A stretch of 64,000 nt of DNA from Cedecea sp000277545 (GTDB lineage Bacteria > Pseudomonadota > Gammaproteobacteria > Enterobacterales > Enterobacteriaceae), in NCBI GenBank assembly GCA_050847315.1, contig CP193791.1; one strand, given 5' to 3'. The position numbers were made by a program, and so were the translations under genes. The notes under the pieces are model-generated. The model searched no databases. It had not been told where the DNA came from and saw nothing but the letters and a program-made list of their open reading frames with translations. Below are positions 1-8,813 of the stretch, in pieces (within the stretch, counting starts at the first letter, position 1; every line of letters starts with the position of its first letter).

Positions 1-354
1 GGCGAAGAGGCGGTGTACTGGATTGAAGAGTACCTGAAGTATGGCCGCCCGGAGTTGTTAAACGGGCAGTCTCTGGATGTGCTTTTCCCCAGCAATCGCG
101 CACAGCAAATGACGCGGCAAACCTTCTGGCACCGCATTAAGCACTATGCCGTGCTGGCCGGTATCGACAGTGAAAAACTGTCTCCGCATGTGCTACGCCA
201 CGCTTTTGCCACGCACCTGCTGAACCATGGCGCGGATCTTCGTGTCGTACAGATGCTGCTGGGCCATAGTGATTTGTCCACCACACAAATTTATACACAT
301 GTAGCGACGGCGCGTTTACGCCAGCTGCATCAACAGCACCACCCTCGAGCGTGA
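1..354 (+). CDS. xerD: Site-specific tyrosine recombinase XerD (C-terminal part, cut by window edge)
   Basis: The reading frame is open from the first base, so only the last 117 or so residues are present. The tyrosine recombinase catalytic core is visible: HVLRHAFATHLL holds the H-x-x-R pair, LLGHSDLSTTQIYTHV holds the second histidine box and the nucleophilic tyrosine. XerD acts with XerC at the dif site to resolve chromosome dimers, under FtsK control. The gene is followed after 26 bp by dsbC and then recJ, the order known from E. coli, which supports XerD rather than XerC or a phage integrase. Confidence 0.96.
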   Translation, partial: GEEAVYWIEEYLKYGRPELLNGQSLDVLFPSNRAQQMTRQTFWHRIKHYAVLAGIDSEKLSPHVLRHAFATHLLNHGADLRVVQMLLGHSDLSTTQIYTHVATARLRQLHQQHHPRA

Positions 355-380
355 GTGCTACAAGAGATAAAGGAATCCTC

Positions 381-1097
381 ATGAAAAAAGGTTTTTGGCT
401 GCTTTCGCTGCTGGCCGCTTCCGTTTCCGGTATTGCTCACGCGGATGACGCCGCTATTAAACAATCTTTGGCGAAGCTGGGCGTGCAGGGCGCAGAGATT
501 CAGGCTGCACCGGTTGCCGGGATGAAAACTGTGTTGACCGATAGCGGCGTACTTTATGTCACCGAAGACGGCAAACATGTGATTCAGGGGCCGCTGTATG
601 ACGTGAGCGGCGCTCAGCCGGTGAACGTGACCAACCAACTGCTGATCGGCAAGCTGAACGCGCTGGAAAAAGAGATGATTATCTACAAAGCGCCGAAGGA
701 GCAGCATGTGATTACGGTGTTCACCGACATCACCTGCGGCTACTGCCACAAGCTTCATGAAGAGATGAGCGACTACAACGCGCTGGGGATCACCGTGCGT
801 TATCTGGCATTCCCTCGTCAGGGGCTGCAAAGCCAGGCCGAGAGCGACATGAAGTCTATCTGGTGCGCGAAAGACCGTAACAAAGCGTTCGATGCCGCAA
901 TGAAGGGCGGTGATGTGGCACCGGCAAGCTGTGACATTAACCTGGCTAACCACTACAACCTGGGCGTGCAGTTTGGCGTGCAGGGGACGCCAGCGATCGT
1001 GCTGAGCAACGGCAGCATGATCCCGGGTTATCAGGGGCCTAAAGAAATGAAACAAATGCTGGATGCCCACAAGCAGTTAATGAAAGCGGGTGGTTAA
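381..1097 (+). CDS. dsbC: Periplasmic thiol:disulfide isomerase DsbC
   Basis: 238 residues. The start at 381 is chosen because AAGGAAT lies just upstream and the protein then begins with a clean signal peptide (MKKGFWLLSLLAASVSGIAHA, cleaved after AHA). An N-terminal dimerisation domain is followed by a thioredoxin-fold domain with the active-site motif CGYC (in TDITCGYCHKLH) and a cis-proline loop (QGTPAIV). DsbC shuffles wrong disulfides in the periplasm and is kept reduced by DsbD. A second cysteine pair, in IWCAKD and ASCDIN, matches the structural disulfide of the family. It sits 6 bp upstream of recJ, so the two are probably cotranscribed. Confidence 0.97.
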   Translation: MKKGFWLLSLLAASVSGIAHADDAAIKQSLAKLGVQGAEIQAAPVAGMKTVLTDSGVLYVTEDGKHVIQGPLYDVSGAQPVNVTNQLLIGKLNALEKEMIIYKAPKEQHVITVFTDITCGYCHKLHEEMSDYNALGITVRYLAFPRQGLQSQAESDMKSIWCAKDRNKAFDAAMKGGDVAPASCDINLANHYNLGVQFGVQGTPAIVLSNGSMIPGYQGPKEMKQMLDAHKQLMKAGG

Positions 1098-1103
1098 TTT
1101 CGG

Positions 1104-2837
1104 GTGAAACAGCAAACGCAACTCCGCCGCCGGGTCGTTGACAGCTCGGTGGCGCTTCCGGCTACGCTGCCTCCTTTGTTACAGCGGCTGTATGCCAGCC
1201 GGGGCGTGCGTGGCGAACAAGAGCTGGAGCGCGGCGTAAAAGGGATGCTGCCGTGGCAACAGCTCAGCGGCATCGATCGGGCCGTGGTCATGCTTTATAA
1301 CGCCTTTCGCGAAGGCTTGCGCATCATCGTTGTCGGCGATTTTGATGCCGATGGGGCAACCAGTACCGCGCTAAGCGTTCTGGCCCTGCGCAGCATGGGG
1401 GCTGAGAATATTGGCTACCTGGTGCCTAATCGCTTTGAGGATGGTTACGGGCTTAGCCCGGAAGTGGTCGATCAGGCCCATGCCCGCGGTGCGCAGGTGA
1501 TCGTGACCGTCGACAACGGCATCTCATCCCATGCGGGCGTTGAGCGCGCCCATGCACTGGGGATCCCGGTGCTGGTGACCGATCACCACCTGCCAGGGGA
1601 AACACTTCCCGCTGCTGAAGCTATCATTAACCCGAATCTCGCCGACTGCGCATTTCCATCTAAATCCCTGGCTGGTGTCGGCGTCGCGTTTTATCTGATG
1701 CTGGCGCTGCGCACGCATCTGCGTGATAACGGCTGGTTCGAACAGCGTGGGTTGGCCATTCCGAATCTTGCAGAACTGCTCGATTTAGTCGCGCTGGGCA
1801 CCGTGGCGGACGTTGTGCCGCTGGATGCCAACAACCGCATTTTGACCTGGCAAGGGTTAAGCCGCATTCGCGCGGGGAAATGCCGTCCCGGCATTCGCGC
1901 GCTGCTTGAAGTGGCTAATCGTGAGCCGCAAAAGATCGCCGCCAGCGATCTGGGCTTTGCGCTGGGGCCGCGCCTGAACGCCGCAGGCCGACTGGATGAT
2001 ATGTCGGTTGGCGTGGCGCTGCTGCTCAGCGAAAACATTGGTGAAGCGCGTATGCTGGCTAACGAGCTGGACGCGCTGAACCAAACGCGGAAAGAAATTG
2101 AACAAGGCATGCAGGTCGAAGCGCTGACCCTTTGCGAACAGCTGGAGCGCAGTAGCGAAGCCCTGCCTTACGGGCTGGCAATGTATCACCCGGAATGGCA
2201 CCAGGGCGTGGTCGGCATTCTGGCCTCGCGCATCAAAGAGCGTTTCCACCGCCCGGTCATCGCGTTCGCGCCTGCGGGAGACGGCACGCTTAAAGGGTCC
2301 GGCCGTTCAGTTCAGGGGCTGCACATGCGTGATGCCTTAGAACGTCTGGATACGCTTTATCCGGGCATGATGCTGAAGTTCGGCGGTCATGCCATGGCCG
2401 CAGGCTTGTCGCTGGAAGAGGCTCGCTTTGAGGAGTTTCGCCAGCGTTTTGGCGACCTGGTCGGTGAGTGGCTGGACCCGGCGTTGTTACAGGGGGAAAT
2501 CTGGTCCGACGGTCAGCTGTCCGCGCAGGAGATGACGCTCGAAGTGGCGGAGATGCTCAGAGACGCCGGGCCGTGGGGGCAAATGTTCCCGGAGCCGCTG
2601 TTTGACGGCAAGTTCCGTATTCTCCAGCAGCGCCTGGTGGGCGAGCGTCACCTGAAGGTGATGGTGGAGCCTGTCGGTGGCGGTCCGCTGCTGGACGGTA
2701 TCGCCTTCAACGTGGATACCACCCGCTGGCCGGACAACGGTGTGCGCGAAGTTGAGCTGGCCTACAAGCTGGACGTGAACGAGTTCCGCGGCAACCGCAG
2801 CGTGCAGCTTTTAATCGATCATCTCTGGCCGATATAG
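1104..2837 (+). CDS. recJ: Single-stranded-DNA-specific 5'-3' exonuclease RecJ
   Basis: 577 residues, the same length as E. coli RecJ, with a GTG start six bases after dsbC. DHH-family phosphoesterase motifs are in order: VGDFDADGATS (metal-binding aspartates), VTDHHLPG (the DHH signature), RLNAAGRLDD, and the DHHA1 motif GGHAMAAGLS near residue 430. A C-terminal OB-like region closes the protein. RecJ degrades single strands 5' to 3' in RecF-pathway recombination, mismatch repair and base excision repair, with Mn or Mg. The low-efficiency GTG start and tight coupling to dsbC are as in E. coli. Confidence 0.97.
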   Translation: MKQQTQLRRRVVDSSVALPATLPPLLQRLYASRGVRGEQELERGVKGMLPWQQLSGIDRAVVMLYNAFREGLRIIVVGDFDADGATSTALSVLALRSMGAENIGYLVPNRFEDGYGLSPEVVDQAHARGAQVIVTVDNGISSHAGVERAHALGIPVLVTDHHLPGETLPAAEAIINPNLADCAFPSKSLAGVGVAFYLMLALRTHLRDNGWFEQRGLAIPNLAELLDLVALGTVADVVPLDANNRILTWQGLSRIRAGKCRPGIRALLEVANREPQKIAASDLGFALGPRLNAAGRLDDMSVGVALLLSENIGEARMLANELDALNQTRKEIEQGMQVEALTLCEQLERSSEALPYGLAMYHPEWHQGVVGILASRIKERFHRPVIAFAPAGDGTLKGSGRSVQGLHMRDALERLDTLYPGMMLKFGGHAMAAGLSLEEARFEEFRQRFGDLVGEWLDPALLQGEIWSDGQLSAQEMTLEVAEMLRDAGPWGQMFPEPLFDGKFRILQQRLVGERHLKVMVEPVGGGPLLDGIAFNVDTTRWPDNGVREVELAYKLDVNEFRGNRSVQLLIDHLWPI

Positions 2838-2976
2838 CCCGCATTCTCGACGCTGCTGCAGCGTTAATTACTTGGCTATATGTCAGGGAGAATGCTACAA
2901 AATGCGGCGTAAATCCGGTAAACTTTCCGGTTTACGACCGCATTTCGTCTTCTGAAATCAACATAAGAAATTACGC

Positions 2977-4075
2977 ATGTTTGAAATTAACCCGGTAAAA
3001 AGCCGCATCCAGGACCTCACAGAGCGCAGCGACGTTCTTAGGGGGTATCTTTGACTACGATGCCAAGAAAGAGCGCCTCGAAGAAGTAAACGCCGAGCTT
3101 GAACAGCCCGATGTCTGGAACGAACCTGAACGCGCACAGGCGTTGGGGAAAGAACGTTCCTCATTGGAAGCCATCGTCGACACGTTAGATCAGATGTCTC
3201 AGGGCCTGGAAGATGTCTCCGGCCTGCTGGAGCTGGCGGTAGAAGCCGACGATGAAGAGACCTTTAACGAGGCCGTTGCCGAGCTGGATGTGCTGGACGC
3301 CAAACTGGCGCAGCTTGAATTCCGCCGCATGTTCTCTGGCGAGTACGACAGCGCCGACTGCTACATCGATATTCAGGCAGGCTCAGGCGGTACGGAAGCG
3401 CAGGACTGGGCGAGCATGCTGGAGCGTATGTACTTGCGCTGGGCAGAAGCTCGCGGTTTCAAAACCGAAATTATTGAAGAGTCTGAAGGCGACGTGGCGG
3501 GCATCAAGTCCGTGACCATTCGCATTCAGGGCGATTATGCCTTTGGCTGGCTGCGTACGGAAACCGGCGTTCACCGTCTGGTGCGTAAGAGTCCGTTTGA
3601 CTCCGGTGGCCGCCGCCATACCTCGTTCAGCTCCGCGTTTGTTTACCCGGAAGTGGATGACAACATTGATATTGACATCAACCCGGCGGACCTGCGCATT
3701 GACGTTTATCGCGCATCCGGTGCGGGTGGTCAGCACGTTAACCGTACGGAATCTGCGGTACGTATTACCCATATTCCAACCGGCACCGTGACCCAGTGCC
3801 AGAATGACCGTTCTCAGCACAAGAACAAAGACCAGGCGATGAAGCAGATGAAGGCGAAGCTGTACGAGCTGGAAATGCAGAAAAAGAATGCTGAGAAGCA
3901 GGCGCTGGAAGACAACAAATCGGATATCGGCTGGGGCAGCCAGATTCGTTCTTACGTCCTCGACGACTCCCGCATTAAAGATCTGCGCACCGGGGTTGAA
4001 ACCCGCAACACGCAGGCTGTGCTGGACGGCGATCTGGACAAATTTATCGAAGCAAGTTTGAAAGCAGGGTTATGA
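2977..4075 (+). CDS. prfB: Peptide chain release factor 2 (RF2), made by programmed +1 frameshift
   Basis: The gene starts at ATG 2977; codon 26 is an in-frame TGA (3052-3054). Reading continues in the +1 frame to TGA 4073-4075, giving 365 residues, the E. coli length. RF2 recognises UGA and UAA: the anticodon-like SPF motif is in VRKSPFDSGG and the catalytic GGQ motif in GAGGQHVNRT. Frameshifting is autoregulated: when RF2 is scarce the ribosome pauses at UGA and slips. The gene ends 9 bp before lysS, forming the classical prfB-lysS operon. A start inside the second frame (for example ATG 3143) would drop the N-terminal domain and is not credible. Confidence 0.97.
3040..3054 (+). promoter_or_regulatory. 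prfB programmed frameshift signal
   Basis: AGGGGGT (from 3040) is an internal Shine-Dalgarno-like element three bases ahead of the slippery CTT codon (3049-3051), directly followed by TGA (3052-3054) and C. This is the known RF2 recoding cassette, including the poor stop context UGAC. Confidence 0.95.
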
Positions 4076-4084
4076 GGAACCAAC

Positions 4085-5602
4085 ATGTCTGAACAACAAG
4101 CACAGGGCGTTGACGCAGCAGCCGATCTTAACAATGAACTGAAAGCGCGCCGTGAGAAGCTGGTAGCTCTGCGTGAGCAGGGTATCCCATTCCCGAACGA
4201 TTTCCGCCGCGATCACACCTCAGACCAACTGCACGCTGATTTCGATGCGAAAGAGAACGAAGAGCTTGAAGACCTCGGCGTTGAGGTAAGCGTGGCTGGT
4301 CGTATGATGACCCGCCGTATCATGGGTAAAGCGTCCTTCGTGACCTTACAAGACGTTGGCGGCCGTATTCAGCTGTATGTCTCCCGTGATGACCTGGCGG
4401 AAGGCATCTACAACGAGCAGTTCAAAAAGTGGGACCTGGGCGATATCCTGGGCGCGCGCGGTAAGCTGTTTAAAACCAAAACCGGCGAGCTGTCCATTCA
4501 CTGTACCGAACTGCGTCTGCTGACCAAAGCGCTGCGCCCGCTGCCGGACAAATTCCACGGCCTGGCCGATCAGGAAACCCGCTATCGCCAGCGTTATCTG
4601 GACCTGATCGCTAACGAAGAGTCCCGCAATACCTTTAAAGTGCGCTCTAAAATCATGGCCGGCATCCGCCAGTTCATGGTGGGCCGCGACTTTATGGAAG
4701 TTGAAACCCCAATGATGCAGGTGATCCCTGGCGGCGCATCCGCTCGTCCGTTTATCACGCACCATAATGCGTTGGACATCGACATGTACCTGCGTATCGC
4801 GCCAGAGCTGTACCTGAAGCGTCTGGTGGTGGGTGGGTTCGACCGCGTCTTCGAAATCAACCGTAACTTCCGTAACGAAGGCATCTCCCCGCGCCATAAC
4901 CCAGAGTTCACCATGATGGAACTCTATATGGCTTACGCGGACTACAAAGATCTGATTGAGTTGACCGAATCCCTGTTCCGTACTCTGGCTCAGGACGTGC
5001 TGGGCACCACCGAAGTGCAGTATGGCGAAGAGACCTTCGACTTCGGCAAACCGTTTGAAAAGCTCACCATGCGTGAAGCTATTAAAAAGCACCGTCCAGA
5101 AACCGACCTGGCCGATCTGGATAACTTTGACTCTGCGAAAGCCATCGCGGAAAGTATCGGTATCAAAGTTGAGAAGAGCTGGGGCCTGGGCCGCGTAGTG
5201 ACCGAAATCTTCGAAGAGGTTGCGGAAAGCCACCTGATTCAGCCGACCTTCATCACCGAATACCCGGCAGAAGTCTCTCCCCTGGCGCGCCGTAACGACG
5301 AAAACCCGGAAATCACTGACCGCTTTGAGTTCTTCATCGGTGGCCGTGAAATCGGCAACGGCTTCTCCGAGCTGAATGATGCGGAAGACCAGGCGCAGCG
5401 TTTCCAGGACCAGGTTGATGCGAAAGCGGCAGGCGACGACGAAGCGATGTTCTTCGACGAAGACTACGTCACCGCGCTGGAGCACGGTCTGCCGCCAACG
5501 GCGGGTCTGGGTATCGGTATCGACCGCATGGTTATGCTGTTCACCAACAGCCACACGATCCGCGACGTTATCCTGTTCCCGGCTCTGCGTCCGACTAAGT
5601 AA
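4085..5602 (+). CDS. lysS: Lysyl-tRNA synthetase, class II
   Basis: 505 residues, the length of E. coli LysS. An N-terminal OB-fold anticodon-binding domain (about residues 60-150) precedes the class II catalytic core. Motif 2 is visible as FRNEGISPRHNPEFT and motif 3 as GLGIGIDRMVML near the C terminus. It charges tRNA-Lys in the cytoplasm. It lies 9 bp after prfB, with a terminator-like hairpin immediately downstream, so prfB-lysS forms a complete transcription unit. Whether a second, lysU-type gene exists cannot be seen here. Confidence 0.97.
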   Translation: MSEQQAQGVDAAADLNNELKARREKLVALREQGIPFPNDFRRDHTSDQLHADFDAKENEELEDLGVEVSVAGRMMTRRIMGKASFVTLQDVGGRIQLYVSRDDLAEGIYNEQFKKWDLGDILGARGKLFKTKTGELSIHCTELRLLTKALRPLPDKFHGLADQETRYRQRYLDLIANEESRNTFKVRSKIMAGIRQFMVGRDFMEVETPMMQVIPGGASARPFITHHNALDIDMYLRIAPELYLKRLVVGGFDRVFEINRNFRNEGISPRHNPEFTMMELYMAYADYKDLIELTESLFRTLAQDVLGTTEVQYGEETFDFGKPFEKLTMREAIKKHRPETDLADLDNFDSAKAIAESIGIKVEKSWGLGRVVTEIFEEVAESHLIQPTFITEYPAEVSPLARRNDENPEITDRFEFFIGGREIGNGFSELNDAEDQAQRFQDQVDAKAAGDDEAMFFDEDYVTALEHGLPPTAGLGIGIDRMVMLFTNSHTIRDVILFPALRPTK

Positions 5603-5610
5603 CGCCCTCA

Positions 5611-5637
5611 TTCCCCTCCGTAAGGAGGGGGATTTTC
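5611..5637 (+). terminator. Rho-independent terminator after lysS
   Basis: CCCCTCC (5613-5619) pairs with GGAGGGG (5624-5630) around a GTAA loop, followed by GATTTTCC. It starts 8 bp after the lysS stop. Confidence 0.8.
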
Positions 5638-5668
5638 CTCAAGTTCATCAACGTTTCCGGGGCCTGGT

Positions 5669-6421
5669 TTGCGCAAGGAAAGCATTTTAAAACGCTGGCA
5701 CATCACCGCTTTCATTATCATGACGAGCCTGATGCTGACGGCCTGCTCCTCCTCAAAACCAGCCAAAAGTACCCGAAACGAAGGCACGTTTAGCGGCGCG
5801 GTTTACACCGTTAAGCGCGGCGATACGCTCTCAAAAATTTCCAGAATGACCGGCAGCAGCGTGGGTGACCTCGCCCGACTGAACGGGATCCCTGCGCCTT
5901 ATACTATCCAGGTGGGCCAGCGTATTCGGATCAAAGGCTCAGGCTCTGCAAGCCGGCCGAAAAACACCGCCATGGCCAAAAACACCACTGCGCCAGCTCG
6001 TTCGCAAAACACGACCATAGCAAAGGTGGCGCCGCCGCCGGTGGGAGCACGCTGCTGGTTGTGGCCGACGAAGGGCAACATTGTTGAACCGTTCTCCAGC
6101 AGCGACGGCGGCAATAAAGGCATTGATATCTCAGGCTCTCGCGGGCAGCCTATTTATGCTTCCGGCGCGGGAACGGTGGTTTATGTCGGTAACCAGCTGC
6201 GCGGCTACGGCAATCTGGTGATGATCAAACACAGCGAAGAGTACATCACCGCCTATGCCCACACCGACACGATGCTGGTTAATACCGGAGAGAAAGTGAA
6301 GGCAGGGCAGAAAATTGCCACGATGGGCAGCACTGGGGCGGATTCGGTGCGTTTGCACTTTCAGATTCGCTACCGGGCCACAGCAATTGACCCTCAGCGT
6401 TACCTAAAACCGTCGTGTTAA
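5669..6421 (+). CDS. actS: ActS/YgeR-like lipoprotein amidase activator (LysM plus degenerate LytM)
   Basis: About 250 residues from a TTG start at 5669; the start is uncertain because no strong ribosome-binding site is visible. A lipobox (LMLTAC) marks a lipoprotein. A LysM domain (YTVKRGDTLSKISRMTG, about residues 47-90) binds peptidoglycan, then a low-complexity Ala/Thr/Lys linker leads to a LytM/M23 domain. The zinc ligands look degenerate: the usual H of HxGIDI is N (GNKGIDIS) and the terminal HxH is reduced to LHFQI. That is the hallmark of EnvC/NlpD-type activators, not of active endopeptidases. In E. coli ActS (YgeR) activates cell-wall amidases such as AmiC. Its position between lysS and tRNA-Gly supports the assignment. 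Confidence 0.88.
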   Translation: MRKESILKRWHITAFIIMTSLMLTACSSSKPAKSTRNEGTFSGAVYTVKRGDTLSKISRMTGSSVGDLARLNGIPAPYTIQVGQRIRIKGSGSASRPKNTAMAKNTTAPARSQNTTIAKVAPPPVGARCWLWPTKGNIVEPFSSSDGGNKGIDISGSRGQPIYASGAGTVVYVGNQLRGYGNLVMIKHSEEYITAYAHTDTMLVNTGEKVKAGQKIATMGSTGADSVRLHFQIRYRATAIDPQRYLKPSC

Positions 6422-6464
6422 TTTAAAAAGTGCTTGAAAAACCATCACCTGGACACAAAGGCAC

Positions 6465-6492
6465 TTGCCAGCGAGTGCTGAAAGTCTATAAT
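6465..6492 (+). promoter_or_regulatory. Promoter of tRNA-Gly
   Basis: TTGCCA (6465-6470) and a perfect TATAAT (6487-6492) with a 16-bp spacer, 17 bp upstream of the mature tRNA. A GC-rich discriminator follows the -10 box (GCGTAACGC), as expected of stringently controlled stable RNA promoters. Confidence 0.75.
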
Positions 6493-6509
6493 GCGTAACG
6501 CACCTCAAA

Positions 6510-6583
6510 GCGGGCGTAGTTCAATGGTAGAACGAGAGCTTCCCAAGCTCTATACGAGGGTTCGATTCCCTTCGCCCGCTCCA
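6510..6583 (+). tRNA. glyU: tRNA-Gly (anticodon CCC)
   Basis: 74 nt including an encoded CCA. The acceptor arms GCGGGCG and CGCCCGC pair perfectly. The D-loop reads TTCAATGGTAGAAC, the anticodon loop TTCCCAA gives anticodon CCC, and the T-arm contains GGTTCGATTCC. It reads GGG codons. The accessory region begins just downstream of its 3' end, making it the probable integration landmark. Confidence 0.97.
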
Positions 6584-6771
6584 ACCTCCTTAGAATATAA
6601 AGAAACTTTTCTTCAGACAGTGAATCAGTCTCGCTAAAGCAGATACAACTTTCACTGCCCATTTTTCTTCGCCAGTACTTGTTGCGTGATTGTGACCCTG
6701 ACCCAAAATCCTGCTCCATTCAGAAACAGAATTCCGGCATGATAATGACTCCCTGAACGGAGGTGGTGCCG

Positions 6772-7038
6772 ATGAAAAAGTCACGATTCACCGAAGAGCA
6801 GATTGTCTTTGCCCTGAAACAGGCCGAACCGGGTACGAGCGTGCCCGAAGTTTGCCGTAAGCTGGGTATCTCCGATGCCACGTTTTACACCTGGCGAAAA
6901 AAATACGGCGGGATTTCCCCTTCTGAGCTGAAGCACATGCGGCAGCTTGAGGAAGAGAATCTCAGGCTGAAGAAGCTGGTAGCCGATCTGAGCCTCGACA
7001 AGTCCATGCTGCAGGATGTGCTGGAAAAAAAGAACTGA
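6772..7038 (+). CDS. IS3-family transposase OrfA
   Basis: 88 residues from ATG 6772, 9 bp after GGAGG. It has the helix-turn-helix of IS3 OrfA (FALKQAEPGTSVPEVCRKLG, ISDATFYTWRKKYGG) and a leucine-rich coiled segment (MRQLEEENLRLKKLVADLSL). It ends in an A-rich run that serves as the slippery site for a -1 frameshift into OrfB. Confidence 0.92.
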   Translation: MKKSRFTEEQIVFALKQAEPGTSVPEVCRKLGISDATFYTWRKKYGGISPSELKHMRQLEEENLRLKKLVADLSLDKSMLQDVLEKKN

Positions 7039-7070
7039 CGCTGGCGTGTCTGCGTGAATGGGGCCGGGAT

Positions 7071-7880
7071 TTGCAGGCACGTTACGGGGCCAGCGAGCGG
7101 CAGATCTGTTTTGCACTACGGATCAGCCGCAGCGCTTTCCGCTACCGTGCTGTGGCGGCAGACGACAGCGCGCTCCGCCTGCGTATCAGGGAGATCACTG
7201 AAACCCGGGTCCACTATGGCTACCGCAGAGTTCACGTCATGCTCAGGCGGGAAGGCTGGCGGGATAATCACAAACGCATTTACCGGCTCTATCGCGAGAA
7301 GGGTCTGTCCCTGCGCCTCAAACGCCCGCGCCGAAATAAATCGGCACAGCGGCGACAGCCCCAGCCTCAGGGGTTGTATCCGAACTATGTCTGGAGCATG
7401 GATTTTGTATCTGACGCCTTATTTGACGGGCGTCGGCTACGTCTGCTGACGGTCATTGATCTCTACACGCGCGAATGTCTGGGGATTTGCGTGGGTCAGA
7501 ATCTGCACTCAATGGAGGTCGCAGAGATGCTGAACGCCATTGCACTCAGACGTCCCTTACCACAATGGCTGAAAACCGATAATGGCTCTGAACTTGCAGG
7601 GAAAATGCTGTACAAATGGGTGTACGAAAGAGGGATCCGCATCGACTTCTCACGACCGGGAACGCCCACGGACAATACGACCGTGGAGTCGTTCAACGGC
7701 AGACTGCGGCAGGAGTGCCTGAACGAAAATTGGTTCATGTCGCTTGAGGATGCCCGGTGCAAAATCGAAGCCTGGCGCATACACTATAACCAGAGACGTC
7801 CTCATTCTGCGCTGGGCTGTATGATCCCGTCCGAATTTGCTGAAAAGTCTGCCGGTTGCCAGAACATGCAACCAACATGA
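7071..7880 (+). CDS. IS3-family transposase OrfB (DDE integrase domain)
   Basis: 269 residues as an open frame, continuous with upstream sequence in the -1 frame, so the natural product is probably an OrfAB fusion made by slippage at the A7 run near 7026-7032. HTH_21 (YGASERQICFALRISRSAFR) is followed by the rve core with catalytic D (WSMDFVSD), D (LKTDNGSE) and E (VESFNGRLRQE). No internal stop is seen, so this copy may encode functional transposase although the right IS end is damaged. Confidence 0.92.
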   Translation: MQARYGASERQICFALRISRSAFRYRAVAADDSALRLRIREITETRVHYGYRRVHVMLRREGWRDNHKRIYRLYREKGLSLRLKRPRRNKSAQRRQPQPQGLYPNYVWSMDFVSDALFDGRRLRLLTVIDLYTRECLGICVGQNLHSMEVAEMLNAIALRRPLPQWLKTDNGSELAGKMLYKWVYERGIRIDFSRPGTPTDNTTVESFNGRLRQECLNENWFMSLEDARCKIEAWRIHYNQRRPHSALGCMIPSEFAEKSAGCQNMQPT

Positions 7881-8221
7881 AGCCGGTTATTCCTGATTAT
7901 GACTGGAGCATATTCGGGGTCAATCTTACTTTAGGCCAACAAGTCAGTCATCATAGAAAAGGGGGCAGTGTAGTGAATTAAATTTCGTGATTTAAAATAA
8001 TGATGTTACACCAATAGCTTTCAATAATATTAACTGTGATCTCTTACTGATTGACTGCACTATCCTCCACGCAGCAGAGCGTAAATAACAAATTAAAAGT
8101 ATATTGATTCAATTGCGTATCATTAGATATTAAAGAAACGTAAAATATTGACGCGTACAGAAACATCCAGTAACTTGATTGAGGTGTATGATGGTATCAA
8201 TTTTACTTTTAAGGATAAATT

Positions 8222-8785
8222 ATGAGCGCATGGAAAAAAACTAACGTACGCATTTTGTTGTGGGCGACTTTCATTGGTGGTGCGATAAGCTCATTAGTTA
8301 AATCAGGTACTGAAGTTAATATGCCACCTCGTCTCGCAGGGGAAGTTTCTCCTCCCGCGTTGAACATTGATGCCTGGTTGGGCTGGCTGGGGGTTAACTC
8401 GCACTCGATGGATTACATATACCAAGGAATTACTATTCCCGGTGCTGTAATGCTCTATCATTGGCTATTTAGTTTTATCTTTGCTGGCATTTATATTTTA
8501 CTCTCAGCTTATGTGCCAAAAGTTAGACTTTGGTATGGTGCGGCTTATGGAGTCATCATTACGTTTGTTATGCACGGATTCCTTATACCTGCACTGGGTT
8601 TCCGTTATCCAGTTTACCTTGGCGGAAAAACTGGTTGGCTGTGGAATTTGAACGGTTACGAATTCTGGAGTGAACTATTAGGGCATATTTGTTGGTCTGT
8701 ATCAATTGAGTTTAGCCTCATTGCAGTATTGGCAATTTTTTCTCGGCCTATTATTGGTGTATGGACGAAAGATATCGTTAAGTAA
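8222..8785 (+). CDS. YagU-like inner membrane protein (DUF1440)
   Basis: 187 residues with about four hydrophobic segments (near residues 10-25, 75-95, 100-125 and 150-175). The start has AAGGATAAATT ahead of ATG. The overall pattern (ILLWATFIGGAISSLVKSGTE, then PPR and an NPP/HY-type core) resembles E. coli YagU, an inner-membrane protein linked to acid resistance. The assignment is from memory of the family and the function is not established. It stands alone between the IS and a long AT-rich gap, and is followed by a strong hairpin. Confidence 0.65.
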   Translation: MSAWKKTNVRILLWATFIGGAISSLVKSGTEVNMPPRLAGEVSPPALNIDAWLGWLGVNSHSMDYIYQGITIPGAVMLYHWLFSFIFAGIYILLSAYVPKVRLWYGAAYGVIITFVMHGFLIPALGFRYPVYLGGKTGWLWNLNGYEFWSELLGHICWSVSIEFSLIAVLAIFSRPIIGVWTKDIVK

Positions 8786-8791
8786 ATATAT

Positions 8792-8813
8792 TTGGCAGGC
8801 TTAGGCCTGCCAA
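8792..8813 (+). terminator. Hairpin after the yagU-like gene
   Basis: TTGGCAGGC (8792-8800) pairs perfectly with GCCTGCCAA (8805-8813) around TTAG. The T-run comes only 7 bases later (ATTTTT), so it may terminate weakly or mainly protect the mRNA 3' end. Confidence 0.6.

Larger units (their letters stand above)
6693..7922 (+). mobile_element. IS3-family element (IS407-like group), copy 1
   Basis: The left terminal sequence starts TGACCCTGACCCAAAATCC at 6693. The right end, read in reverse complement, gives GACCCCGAATATGCTCC; compared with the related fragment at 35253-35622 it lacks the outermost GGGTCA, so the right inverted repeat appears truncated at 7922. The two overlapping transposase frames are typical of IS3. 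No target duplication is visible, consistent with later rearrangement at the right edge. Confidence 0.85.

Noticed and set aside
4346..5611. 421-residue antisense frame across lysS
   Set aside because: Shadow of a codon-biased core gene; no start signal and no domain.
6693..7922. Prophage or integrative element with integrase after tRNA-Gly
   Set aside because: Only IS transposases are present; no tyrosine or serine integrase, excisionase, phage or conjugation genes are seen in the window apart from core XerD.
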